The notes under the pieces are model-generated. The model was not told where the DNA came from, did no database searches, and was given only the letters and a program-made list of their open reading frames with translations. Below, piece after piece: positions 53,487 to 61,776 of a stretch of 64,000 nt of DNA. The stretch's first letter is position 1; every line of letters starts with the position of its first letter. Source of the DNA: Streptomyces sp. NBC_01255 (lineage in GTDB: Bacteria > Actinomycetota > Actinomycetes > Streptomycetales > Streptomycetaceae); assembly GCF_036226445.1 (NCBI RefSeq), contig NZ_CP108474.1:5952001-6016000 (forward strand). The letters are read 5' to 3'. A program made the translations under genes and the position numbers.

Positions 53487-53716
53487 CAGGCGACTCCCGC
53501 GTACCGGGAGACCAGGCCCTCGATCGCGGCGACGGTCGGCGCCGCGTACAGGTCCTCCTCCGGTACCGGGATGCCCCGCTCCTTGCGCAGGACGAGCGCG
53601 AGCTCCGTCAGCAGGAGCGAGTCGAGACCGGCCTCCTCACGGGTCGACTCCGGCGCGATCTCCGCCGGGTCGAGGCCGAGCGAGACCAGCAGGTTCTTCA
53701 GTTCGTCGAACGTCAT
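53486..53716 (-). CDS. acyl carrier protein
   Basis: A 76-residue ACP with the phosphopantetheine Ser in EAGLDSLLLTELALVLRKER. It starts at ATG 53716; the longer frame to the right belongs to shadow reading of the cyclase gene. It overlaps the ketosynthase gene by one base. It should carry the acyl chain for that enzyme. Confidence 0.92.
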   Translation of the reverse strand: MTFDELKNLLVSLGLDPAEIAPESTREEAGLDSLLLTELALVLRKERGIPVPEEDLYAAPTVAAIEGLVSRYAGVA

Positions 53717-53769
53717 GGTGTTCCTCAGGGGGGAGTCGGGGGAGTCGGGGGAGTCAGGGGGAGTCGGAG

Positions 53770-55425
53770 TCAGAGGGAGTGCCGGGTGCGCGGGCCGGTG
53801 GCGCGCGCGTGGTTGAGGCCGAGCAGGACGCAGACGTCCGTCAGGAGCGGTACGTGGTACGCGAGGGGCCGCGGCCCCGCCTGGTCGGGGCGGGAGACGA
53901 AGCCGCCGTCCGGGCGCTGCCGCTCCAGGAGGTGGCGTACCGCCCGCTCCGTCGCCCCCCGGGCGGTCGGCGCGCACGGCGCGGCCGGTTCGTCGCGCCC
54001 CCGGGAGACGGCGATCAGCGCGTACGCGGTGCTGATCGGGTCGCTCGGGTCGCCCGGCACGTGCCCCCAGCCGCCGTCGGCGTTCTGCGTCGCCACGAGC
54101 CGGGCGACGGCCCGCGCCCGCGCCCGCGCGACCCCCGCCTCCAGGGCGTGCCCGGGCGGTGCGACGGCGCGGAAGGAGTCGCAGGCCAGGACGGTACGGA
54201 ACAGGGCGTTGCTCTCGTTGAGGCTCCAGCTCCGCTCGAACACCCCGGTTCCCTCCTGCCGCGCCACGACGAACCGGACCGCGGCCTCGACCGCCGGCCG
54301 GTGAGCGGCCTGGGGGGCCAGCGCGTTCACGGCCGCCGCCGTTATCGACACCTCGGAGGGGGTGCCGGGCTCGAAGGTCGGGAAGCCGCCGTCCCCGCCC
54401 TGCCGGTCGAGGAGGTACCGCTCGCCCGCCGCCACCGCGGGGCCGCTCCGCTCCGGGGCCGAGGCCCGCAGGAACTCCACGCAGTACGCGGTGTCGTCGA
54501 CGTCGCTCTGCCCCACGCCCCGGTCGAACCCCCAGCCCCCGTCCGGGTTCTGCCGCTCGGCCAGGGCGGCGGCCAGGGCCCGCAGCGTGTGCGAAGGAGC
54601 GCCCGCCCCGGCCAGCGCGAGACCGCCGGTCGCCGTCGCGAAGACGTCCATCCCCGTGATGAAGGGCAGTCCGCCGTCCCCGCGCAGCCAGGTCCGCACC
54701 TCCCGCGCCCGCGCGCGGACGGCCGCCGCGTACCGGGGCCGGTGCCGGAGCGCCAACAGGGCGAGAATCCGGGCGAGATGGTTGCCGTACGGGGGCGGGC
54801 CGGGGAGCGAGCAGGGCGCCAGCGCCCGCCAGTCGTCCTCGGTGACGAGGTGCGGGACGCCGGTGCCGAAGGCGTACAGCGTCTTCAGCGCGGCCATCTC
54901 CGTGACCAGCCACCGCTGCTGGCCGCGCGCCTCGAAGTCCGGCTCGGGCGAGGAGAGTTCGGGGAACGGGTGGGCGCCGAGCTCCGCCAGGACCGTCCGG
55001 AACATCAGACGCTTGCGCCCGGCGGTGTGGTGGTCGAAGCCGCCGAGCAGCCGGTTCAGCGCGGCCCGCCCGTCCACGTACTCGCCGAGCGCCGCACGCG
55101 CCGCGGCCTCCTGGACGGGGTCGGGGGCGCCCTCGTCCAGTGTGGTCTTCAGGCAGCGGGTCAGCCGCTCCTGGGCGTCCGGGTCGACGTTCGTCACCGT
55201 GAGCAGCCGCAGGGCCAGTGCGGACTCCAGGATCCGGCCGTCGCACGGGGCGCGGAGCAGACCGTCGGGACCGGCCGCCGCCACCAGGCGGGTGGCCAGC
55301 CGGGCCCGGGCCCGGTCGAGCTCGGGGTGCTCGGATCCGGGCCGGTGCGGGTGCGGGGGCGGGGGAAGCGCGCCCGGGACGGCGAGGGAAGCGCCGTGTA
55401 AGGGCAGCGCGCAGGACGTCGGCAT
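53770..55425 (-). CDS. class II terpene cyclase-like protein (prenyltransferase/squalene cyclase repeats)
   Basis: A 551-residue alpha-barrel protein with several QW-like repeats (QNPDGGWGF, QGGDGGF, QNADGGWGH, QRPDGGF). The DxDD acid motif of class II cyclases is at 308-311 (SDVDDTAY). It lacks the class I DDxxD motif. It would protonate and cyclise a prenyl or related chain; the substrate is unknown. ATG 55425 has GAAGGA upstream. Linked by gaps of only ~50 bp to the ACP and Nudix genes. Confidence 0.8.
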   Translation of the reverse strand: MPTSCALPLHGASLAVPGALPPPPHPHRPGSEHPELDRARARLATRLVAAAGPDGLLRAPCDGRILESALALRLLTVTNVDPDAQERLTRCLKTTLDEGAPDPVQEAAARAALGEYVDGRAALNRLLGGFDHHTAGRKRLMFRTVLAELGAHPFPELSSPEPDFEARGQQRWLVTEMAALKTLYAFGTGVPHLVTEDDWRALAPCSLPGPPPYGNHLARILALLALRHRPRYAAAVRARAREVRTWLRGDGGLPFITGMDVFATATGGLALAGAGAPSHTLRALAAALAERQNPDGGWGFDRGVGQSDVDDTAYCVEFLRASAPERSGPAVAAGERYLLDRQGGDGGFPTFEPGTPSEVSITAAAVNALAPQAAHRPAVEAAVRFVVARQEGTGVFERSWSLNESNALFRTVLACDSFRAVAPPGHALEAGVARARARAVARLVATQNADGGWGHVPGDPSDPISTAYALIAVSRGRDEPAAPCAPTARGATERAVRHLLERQRPDGGFVSRPDQAGPRPLAYHVPLLTDVCVLLGLNHARATGPRTRHSL

Positions 55426-55466
55426 CGTGGGGGTCCTTCGTCGGGATCGTACGAGAGAGGTACTGG

Positions 55467-55967
55467 TCAGAGAGGGAAGAGGCGGCGGACGGCCTCCGCA
55501 CCGGCCGGGACCAGCGGGGTGTACCCGCCGGTCACGATCGACAGCGGCGTGACGAAGCCGCACCAGGCGATCTCCGCCGGATCGGGCCGGGGCGCGCGGT
55601 TTACGGTCCAGCGGTGGACCGTCAGGAAGCAGTCGCCGTGCGGATCGTCGACGCGGATCCGGTACGCCTCGGCGAGCCCGGGTGCGGCCGCCCAGCCCAG
55701 CTCCTCCCGGAGCTCCCGCAGCGCCGCCGCGCGGTACTCCTCGCCGGCCCGCACCGCCCCGCCCACCAGCACGTCGTAGTGGTCCGGATAGGCGGGCGCG
55801 GAGGCGGTCCGCCGGTACAGCAGCACGCGGCCGGCGTGGTCGGTGCAGACGGTCGCCGCGTACCGGCGCAGCAGGCCCGTCGGGTTCCCGGTCGCGCGCC
55901 CGCCCTGGGCGACCACCCGGTCCCCGGGGTCGACGTAGTCGACGCGCTCGGAGGGCCGTGCGCTCAC
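55467..55967 (-). CDS. Nudix hydrolase
   Basis: A 166-residue Nudix protein with the Nudix box GGAVRAGEEYRAAALRELRE then ELGW. GTG 55967 overlaps the P450 stop by GTGA. It may hydrolyse a diphosphate intermediate or nucleotide in the pathway; isopentenyl-diphosphate isomerases also belong here and the early part reads like one (VCTDHAGRVLLYRRTASAPA), but the key isomerase Cys motif is not seen. Confidence 0.85.
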   Translation of the reverse strand: MSARPSERVDYVDPGDRVVAQGGRATGNPTGLLRRYAATVCTDHAGRVLLYRRTASAPAYPDHYDVLVGGAVRAGEEYRAAALRELREELGWAAAPGLAEAYRIRVDDPHGDCFLTVHRWTVNRAPRPDPAEIAWCGFVTPLSIVTGGYTPLVPAGAEAVRRLFPL

Positions 55968-57253
55968 GACCGCTCGCGGACGCGCGCGAACAGCGGGCCG
56001 GCCGGGCGCAGGTTGATGCCGAAGACCGGCTCGCCCGCCGGTTCGGTCGTCTCGACGGTGAACCGGGAGAGGAGCGCCCCCAGGAGCGTCTCCATCTCCC
56101 GCATCGCGAACCGGGTGCCGAGGCAGGCGCGCGGGCCGATGCCGAAGGGGAGGTACGCGCCCGGCGGCAGCGGTGTCCGGGCGGGGAAGCGGTCCGGGGC
56201 GAAGGTCTCGGGGTCGGGCCACACCTCCGGGTCGCGGTGGGTGAGGTAGGGGCAGACCAGGAGGTCCGTGCCGGCGGGGATCCGCCGGCCGTCCAGCGTC
56301 TCGTCGGCCGGGGCGTGGCGCGGGAGCAGCCAGCCCGTGGGGTAGAGCCGCAGCGTCTCGTGGAGCACCGACTCGACGGCCCGCGCGTCGTGCGCGGCTC
56401 GCTCCATGACCTCGGGGTGCCGGTCGAGGAGGACGAAGGCCCAGGTCAGGGTGCGGGCGCTGCTCTCGTATCCGGCGACGAGCAGCGTGACGAGTTCGTC
56501 GCGGATCAGCCGGTCCGTGTACGCCGGATCCGTCTCGGCCGCGTCGAGGAGCCGGTCGAGGACGCTCGGCCCGCCGCTGCCGGACCTGCTTCCGGCGGCC
56601 GAGTGACGGAGCCGGGCCTGGGCGATGGCCCGGTGCATCCGCTCGTCCAGCGCGGCGAGCGCGGTCTCCACCTCGGGCGGGAGCGCGGCCGAGCCGCCCA
56701 CGTCGGCGGGGAGCGCGGCGACGATGTCCTGCACGGCCGCCAGGTCGACGTACGTCTCCTGGTCCAGGGGGTGGTCGGTCAGCGAGCGCCAGATGGTGTC
56801 GACGGTGAAGAACTGCGTGTCCTCGGCGATGTCCGTCGGCTCGCCCCGGCGGGCCCGCTCCGCCCAGCGGCCGACGACGCGGTCGGCCGCCGCGACGATG
56901 TGGTGCTCCCAGCGCTGGATGCCCCGGCCGGTGAACATCGCCTGAAGGAGGCGGCGTTGGGACCGCCACGCCTCGCCCGTGGCGGTCAGCATGCCGTCGC
57001 CGATGAGGGGTCTCGCCCGGTGCGACCGTTTCACGTACCGGTCTCCGCCGACACCCAGGACCTGGTGCACGTGCCGGGGCTCCGTGACCAGGACCGCCGC
57101 CCGGCCGCCCCGGCGGAAGCCGGTCAGCCGGCCCGGCGTACGGGCCTGGCGCAGGAGGTCGACGAGCGGGGCTCCGGAGGCGGACCAGGCTGCCACGACG
57201 GAGTCGTCGAGGAAGTCGGGAAGCATGCCATCCGTCACGCTTTGCGATTGCAT
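55964..57253 (-). CDS. cytochrome P450
   Basis: A 429-residue P450. The I-helix motif AGYESSA is at 260-266, ExxR at 299-302 (ETLR), and the heme loop FGIGPRACLG at 370-379 with Cys377. The start ATG 57253 is preceded by a region with TGATGACG. It is the first gene of the operon leading to the cyclase, ACP and ketosynthase and is probably an oxidising tailoring enzyme. Confidence 0.92.
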   Translation of the reverse strand: MQSQSVTDGMLPDFLDDSVVAAWSASGAPLVDLLRQARTPGRLTGFRRGGRAAVLVTEPRHVHQVLGVGGDRYVKRSHRARPLIGDGMLTATGEAWRSQRRLLQAMFTGRGIQRWEHHIVAAADRVVGRWAERARRGEPTDIAEDTQFFTVDTIWRSLTDHPLDQETYVDLAAVQDIVAALPADVGGSAALPPEVETALAALDERMHRAIAQARLRHSAAGSRSGSGGPSVLDRLLDAAETDPAYTDRLIRDELVTLLVAGYESSARTLTWAFVLLDRHPEVMERAAHDARAVESVLHETLRLYPTGWLLPRHAPADETLDGRRIPAGTDLLVCPYLTHRDPEVWPDPETFAPDRFPARTPLPPGAYLPFGIGPRACLGTRFAMREMETLLGALLSRFTVETTEPAGEPVFGINLRPAGPLFARVRERS

Positions 57254-57274
57254 GATGACGTATCGTAGCGGTCC

Positions 57275-57303
57275 GTGCGATCTTCAGGTCCTGTGCGATC
57301 TTC
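57275..57303. promoter_or_regulatory. direct repeat in the P450/acyltransferase divergent promoter
   Basis: GTGCGATCTTC occurs twice (57275-57285 and 57293-57303), 18 bp apart, in the 105-bp gap between the divergent P450 and acyltransferase genes. It is a candidate regulator site, though overlap with the leader of the acyltransferase makes this tentative. Confidence 0.35.
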
Positions 57304-57358
57304 CGCCCGTCCGCCCGTCGGATCATCTCCCCGGCCTTCCGGGGGAGTTCCCCTCTCG

Positions 57359-58615
57359 GTGCTCGACCGGCTCTCCCTCGACGTGGCGGCGCTCCACGCC
57401 ACGGACTCCGCGCTCCACCTCGGCGCGCTCATCACCCTGGAGGGTGAACCACCCTCCAGGGGAGAGGTGTCGGAGCAGCTGAGCCGGCGCGCCGCCCGAC
57501 TTCCCGAGCTCGCCCACCGGTTGGCCGGACGCCCCGGGCGGCCGCGCTGGGAGCCCGACCCCCGCTTCGACCCCGACCGTCACGTGTACGAGCTGCCCGG
57601 CTCCGCCGACCCGGCCGCCGTCCTCGCCGAACTCCTGCGACAACCCCTCCCGCGCGACCGGCCGTTGTGGGGGATCTGGCTCGTCCGCCGGGTCGGCGGC
57701 GGATACGGGCTCGGCTACCGCGCCCACCACGCCTTCCAGGACGGCGCCGCCGCCGTCGCGACGCTGGAGCGGCTCCTCGGCCCCGAAGAGGCGCCGCGCC
57801 CCCGGGTCCTCTCCTTCCGGCCGCCCCGGCCCGTGTCCTGGGCCGCCGTCCTGCCCGAACTCCGGCCACCGCGCCGCACCACCTGGTGGCCGGCCCTCGA
57901 CACCCCGCCCTCCCAGGCCTACGCCGCGACCCTCGCCGACGTCGACACGGCCCGGCTCCACGCGCTCGGGCGCCTGACCGGCGCCACCGTCCCGCAGCTC
58001 TGCCTGGCCCTCGCCACCGAGGCGCTGCGCGCCTGGCACCCGCACGACTGGGAACCCGGCGGCCCCGGCCACGGCCTCGGGCTGCGCGCCAACCTCGCGA
58101 TCGGCGTCCGCGGCCCCGGCGACCCCCTGCCCCTGCTCGGCAACCGCGTCGCCGTCGCCGGGGTCGACCTGCCCTGCGGCGAACCCGACCCCCTCCGGCG
58201 CCTCGACCGCGTCGGGCGGGCACTCGACTACCCGCGGCTCGCCCGGCTGGCCGACGCCCACCGGGTGATCCTGCGCCGACTCCCGTACCGCGTCGGCCGG
58301 TTGGCGCTCACCCGCAGCGTCGACGCGCGGTACACGCCGGTCGGCGTCGCAGACCTGCGCATCCGGCGGCCCCTCGGCTTCGCCGGGGTCCCGGCGTCCG
58401 GGGTGTACGCCCTGCCCGTCATGGTCCCGGGCCAGCCGCTCTTCGTCTCCTGGGTCACGCACCGCCGCCGCCTCCACGTCACGTTCACCACCGACTCCGC
58501 CCTCGCCGGCGCCGACCGGCTGCCCGAGGCCTGGCACACGGCCCTCGCGGCACTCGAACGGCGGGTGGCGGACGGCGAGTTCGCGCAGGAGCCGACCGTG
58601 ACGGGAATGCGGTGA
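57359..58615 (+). CDS. WS/DGAT-type acyltransferase
   Basis: A 418-residue acyltransferase with the HHxxxDG motif (HHAFQDG at 123-129). The N-terminus LDRLSLDVAALHATDSALHL and the C-terminal half fit the wax ester synthase/diacylglycerol acyltransferase family. I prefer GTG 57359, which has GGGGGAG 11 bases upstream; GTG 57275 gives 28 extra low-complexity residues. It would esterify an alcohol, perhaps the product of the cyclase, with an acyl-CoA or acyl-ACP. It stands alone on the plus strand and is divergent from the P450 gene. Confidence 0.85.
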   Translation: MLDRLSLDVAALHATDSALHLGALITLEGEPPSRGEVSEQLSRRAARLPELAHRLAGRPGRPRWEPDPRFDPDRHVYELPGSADPAAVLAELLRQPLPRDRPLWGIWLVRRVGGGYGLGYRAHHAFQDGAAAVATLERLLGPEEAPRPRVLSFRPPRPVSWAAVLPELRPPRRTTWWPALDTPPSQAYAATLADVDTARLHALGRLTGATVPQLCLALATEALRAWHPHDWEPGGPGHGLGLRANLAIGVRGPGDPLPLLGNRVAVAGVDLPCGEPDPLRRLDRVGRALDYPRLARLADAHRVILRRLPYRVGRLALTRSVDARYTPVGVADLRIRRPLGFAGVPASGVYALPVMVPGQPLFVSWVTHRRRLHVTFTTDSALAGADRLPEAWHTALAALERRVADGEFAQEPTVTGMR

Positions 58616-58617
58616 AA

Positions 58618-58659
58618 ACGGGGCCGGCCGGGCGGCTGATGCCGTCCGGCCGGCCCCGT
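58618..58659. terminator. bidirectional hairpin
   Basis: ACGGGGCCGGCCGGGCGG pairs with CCGTCCGGCCGGCCCCGT with a single G-T pair and a 6-base loop, between the convergent acyltransferase and MFS genes. Confidence 0.8.
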
Positions 58660-58688
58660 CAGATGCTGCGGGGGCTCATGTGCGGGGC

Positions 58689-60173
58689 TCACGTGCGGGG
58701 GACGCCCCGCAGGAGGGCGATGACCACGACCGCCGTCACCAGGGCGAAGCCCGCGCTCAGAGCCGAGGCCGTGTGCAGGGCCGTGGTGAACGCCTCCCGG
58801 GCCTGGGCGATCAGGCCCTCGTCGGCCAGGGTGAGCGCCGCGCCCAGGCTCTCGTGGGCCGCCGCCGGGGCGTCCGCCGGGATCTCCGTGCGGTAGACGG
58901 CCACCGCCACGCTGCCGGTCACCGCGATCCCCAGGGCCAGGCCCAGGTCGTAGGCCGTCTGCCCGGTGGCCGCCGCCGCGCCCGCCTTCTCCGGCGGGGC
59001 GGCGCCGACCGCGAGCGCCGTACCGAGGACGCTGATGGGCGCCGCGCCGAACATGATCACGGCGAGGCCCAGGGCGGCCACCGTCACCCCGGAGGCCAGG
59101 GCGACCACCGCGTACCCGACGAGGGAGACGAGGAGCCCGCCGGCCAGGACGTACGCCGGGCGGACCCGGGCGGCCACGAACGGCGTCAGCTGCGAACCGG
59201 CGATCAGGGCGGCCGCCCCCGGCAGCAGCCACAGCCCCGCGTCGAGCGGGGAGAGCCCGGCGACCGACTGGAGGTACTGCGGGATCAGGTACTCGACGCC
59301 GTTCAGCGCGGTCATCCCCAGGAGCAGGGCGAGCAGCGCACCCGTGAAGGCCTTGTTCCGGAAGAGCCGGAGGTCCAGGAGCGGAGTCGCGAGCCGGTTC
59401 TGCCGGCGGACGAAGAGGACGGTGAAGGCGCCGCCGAGAGCGAAGGCGGCCGCCGCCTCCCCCGTCGGGCCGTGCGCGGCCAGCGACTTCACGCCGTACA
59501 CCAGCGGCAGCACCGCCAGCAGGAACAGGACCACGCTCGCCGCGTCGAGCCGTCCCGGCTTCGGGTCGCGGTACTCGGGGAGCAGTAGCGGGGCCGTGAC
59601 CAGCGCGATCAGCATGACCGGCAGGCCCATCAGGAAGACCGACCCCCACCACCAGGCCGCGAGCAGCACCCCGCCGATGACCGGCCCGATCGCGAGACCG
59701 ACCGACAGGGCCGTCACCCACATCGCGATCGCCGTGGCCCGCTGCCGGGCGTCCGTGAACATATGGCTGATCAGGGCGAGCGTGGACGGCAGGACCGCCG
59801 CGCCGGCCACCCCGAGGAGGGCGCGGGCCGCGATCAGCGTCCCGGCGTTCGGGGCGTACGCGGCGAGCAGCGAGGCGAGCAGGAAGCCCGCCGAACCGGC
59901 CATCAGGAGCCTGCGGCGGCCGAGCCGGTCCCCGAGTGTGCCCATGATGACGAGCGTCGCGGCGGTGAGGAAGCCGTAGATGTCGGTGATCCACAGCAAC
60001 TGGGCGCCGCTGGGCCGGAGATCGGCGGAGAGGTACGGGGTGGCCAGCCACAGCACCCCGAGGTCGGCCGTCATCAGGGTGACGGGGAGCAGGAGGACGG
60101 CGAGGCCGAGCCACTGGCGGGCCCCGGCCCGGGTGGGTGCGGCGGCCGTGCCGGCCGTCAGGGTCTTCGTCAT
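58689..60173 (-). CDS. MFS transporter, DHA2 family
   Basis: A 494-residue exporter with about 14 membrane segments: LMTADLGVLWLATPYLSADL, the loop TLGDRLGRRRLLMAGS, and GLAIGPVIGGVLLAAWWWGS. It overlaps the flavodoxin-fold oxidoreductase gene by ATGA. It may export the product of the neighbouring cluster. Confidence 0.92.
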   Translation of the reverse strand: MTKTLTAGTAAAPTRAGARQWLGLAVLLLPVTLMTADLGVLWLATPYLSADLRPSGAQLLWITDIYGFLTAATLVIMGTLGDRLGRRRLLMAGSAGFLLASLLAAYAPNAGTLIAARALLGVAGAAVLPSTLALISHMFTDARQRATAIAMWVTALSVGLAIGPVIGGVLLAAWWWGSVFLMGLPVMLIALVTAPLLLPEYRDPKPGRLDAASVVLFLLAVLPLVYGVKSLAAHGPTGEAAAAFALGGAFTVLFVRRQNRLATPLLDLRLFRNKAFTGALLALLLGMTALNGVEYLIPQYLQSVAGLSPLDAGLWLLPGAAALIAGSQLTPFVAARVRPAYVLAGGLLVSLVGYAVVALASGVTVAALGLAVIMFGAAPISVLGTALAVGAAPPEKAGAAAATGQTAYDLGLALGIAVTGSVAVAVYRTEIPADAPAAAHESLGAALTLADEGLIAQAREAFTTALHTASALSAGFALVTAVVVIALLRGVPRT

Positions 60174-60775
60174 CGCGGGAGCTCCTCGTCGACGATCCGG
60201 TCCGCCGCCGCGAGCAGTTCGGCCACCCGGGCACTGCGCAAGTTCTTGGCCACACCGGAGAGTTCGGTGCCGTACACGATCCGTACCGAGGAGTCCTTGA
60301 TCCCGCAGTACTCCGAGACGCCGATGCGCAGTTGGGTGTCCAGGACGGTGGACAGGCCCAGGTGCTCGATCTCCTCGGCGGGGTTGCCCATCAGGGCCAG
60401 CCACAGCATCCGCTTGGCGGCCAGGCGGGGCTTGCTGCGCCCGTAGGCGAAGCCGTAGTTCCACACCCGGTCGATCCAGCCCTTGAGGACGGCGGGCGGT
60501 GCCATCCACCACACCGGGAAGACGATCACGATGTCGTCGGCGGCCAGGATGCGGTCCATGTGGGCGTGGACCTCGGGGGAGTACCGCTTCTCCCGGTCCT
60601 CCCAGTCCGGTTCGTCGGCCGGGCGGAGGACGGGGTCGAATCCCTCGGCGTACAGATCGAGTACGTCGACGGTCCCTCCCTCGTCCTTCAGCCGGGCGTG
60701 GGCGAGGTCGGCGACCTGGGCGGTCAGCGAGTCGGAGCGGGGGTGGGCGTGCACGAGGAGGGTATGGCGGGTCAC
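60170..60775 (-). CDS. NAD(P)H-dependent oxidoreductase, flavodoxin-like fold
   Basis: A 201-residue flavoprotein of the NQO/MdaB type: TLLVHAHPRSDSLTAQVADL and the central VFPVWWMAPPAVLKGWIDRV. It should reduce quinones or a similar acceptor using FMN/FAD. It is 45 bp downstream of the SDR and part of the SDR-NQO-MFS operon. Confidence 0.88.
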   Translation of the reverse strand: MTRHTLLVHAHPRSDSLTAQVADLAHARLKDEGGTVDVLDLYAEGFDPVLRPADEPDWEDREKRYSPEVHAHMDRILAADDIVIVFPVWWMAPPAVLKGWIDRVWNYGFAYGRSKPRLAAKRMLWLALMGNPAEEIEHLGLSTVLDTQLRIGVSEYCGIKDSSVRIVYGTELSGVAKNLRSARVAELLAAADRIVDEELPR

Positions 60776-60820
60776 GGCGGGGATCCTTCACATGAATGGG
60801 GGCTGGTGGGCGGGGCCGCG

Positions 60821-61600
60821 TCAGATACCGAGGCCGGAGCCGCCGCTCGCGTCGATGTTCTGGCCGGTCACCCAGCGGGCGGCGTCGGAGGCGAGGAAGC
60901 CGACGACATCGGCCACGTCCTCCGGCTGGCCCACCCGGTCGAAGACCGAGAACCCGGCGGCGTGTGCCTTGGCGGCCGGGTCGGCCATCCACGGGTGGAT
61001 GTCGGTCTCGATCGTGCCCGGGGAGACCGCGTTGACCGTGATGCCCCGGGAGCCGAGGGTCTGGGCGAGCGTCAGGGTCAGCACCTCGACGGCGCCCTTG
61101 GAAGCGGCGTACGAGGTCATGCCCGGGAAGGCGACCTTGGTGACCCCGGAGGAGATGTTGACGATCCGGCCGCCGTCGCGGAGCCGGCCGAGGCCCTGCT
61201 TGATGATGAAGAACGGCGCCTTGGCGTTGACCGCGAAGACCCGGTCGTAGTCGGCCTCCTCGACCTCGTGGATCAGGCCGGGGCCGGAGATCCCGGCGTT
61301 GTTGACGAGGATGTCGAGGCCGTCGGCGTGCTCGTCGAAGGCCTTCCACAGGGCCTCGGCGTCACCGGGGACGCCCAGTTCGGCGCGGATCGCGAAGGCG
61401 GTGCCGCCGGCCGCCTCGATCGCGGCGACCGTCTCCTTCGCCGCCGTCTCGTTGCCGGCGTAGTGGACGGCGACGCGGGCGCCGTCGGCGGCGAGGCGGA
61501 GGGCGATCGCCCGGCCGATGCCCCGGCTCGAACCGGTGACGAGGGCGGTCTTGCCGGCGAGGGTGCGGGCGGTGGCGGTGGCGGTGGCGTTGCTGCTCAT
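60821..61600 (-). CDS. SDR family oxidoreductase
   Basis: A 259-residue short-chain dehydrogenase with the nucleotide site TGSSRGIGRAIALRL, NNAG, and the active-site SYAASKGA (Tyr, Lys) preceded by the catalytic Ser. It is the first gene of the minus-strand SDR-NQO-MFS operon and divergent from the SARP gene. Confidence 0.92.
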   Translation of the reverse strand: MSSNATATATARTLAGKTALVTGSSRGIGRAIALRLAADGARVAVHYAGNETAAKETVAAIEAAGGTAFAIRAELGVPGDAEALWKAFDEHADGLDILVNNAGISGPGLIHEVEEADYDRVFAVNAKAPFFIIKQGLGRLRDGGRIVNISSGVTKVAFPGMTSYAASKGAVEVLTLTLAQTLGSRGITVNAVSPGTIETDIHPWMADPAAKAHAAGFSVFDRVGQPEDVADVVGFLASDAARWVTGQNIDASGGSGLGI

Positions 61601-61674
61601 GTCCGGCTCCTGGTGTGTGTCCGTGTGTCTGTTCTGCGGTTTCCTGCTGACAGGGATGACTCTGACGGGCGGGT

Positions 61675-61769
61675 GTTCGGGTCCGGCTCGGATCCTGTTC
61701 GGGCCCGGTCCGGGCTCTGTTCGGGCCTGGTCAGGGCTCTGTTCGGGCCTGGTCCGGGCCGGGTTACGG
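61675..61769 (+). promoter_or_regulatory. 11-bp-phased heptamer array upstream of the SARP gene
   Basis: GTTCGGG is repeated at 61675, 61697, 61719 and 61741, exactly 22 bp apart, with a degenerate GTTACGG at 61763. Halfway, at 61708, 61730 and 61752, lie GTCCGGG, GTCAGGG and GTCCGGG. Heptamers every 11 bp are the known type of SARP/AfsR binding site. The array lies between the SDR and SARP genes and may control both. Confidence 0.75.
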
Positions 61770-61776
61770 TGGCCGC

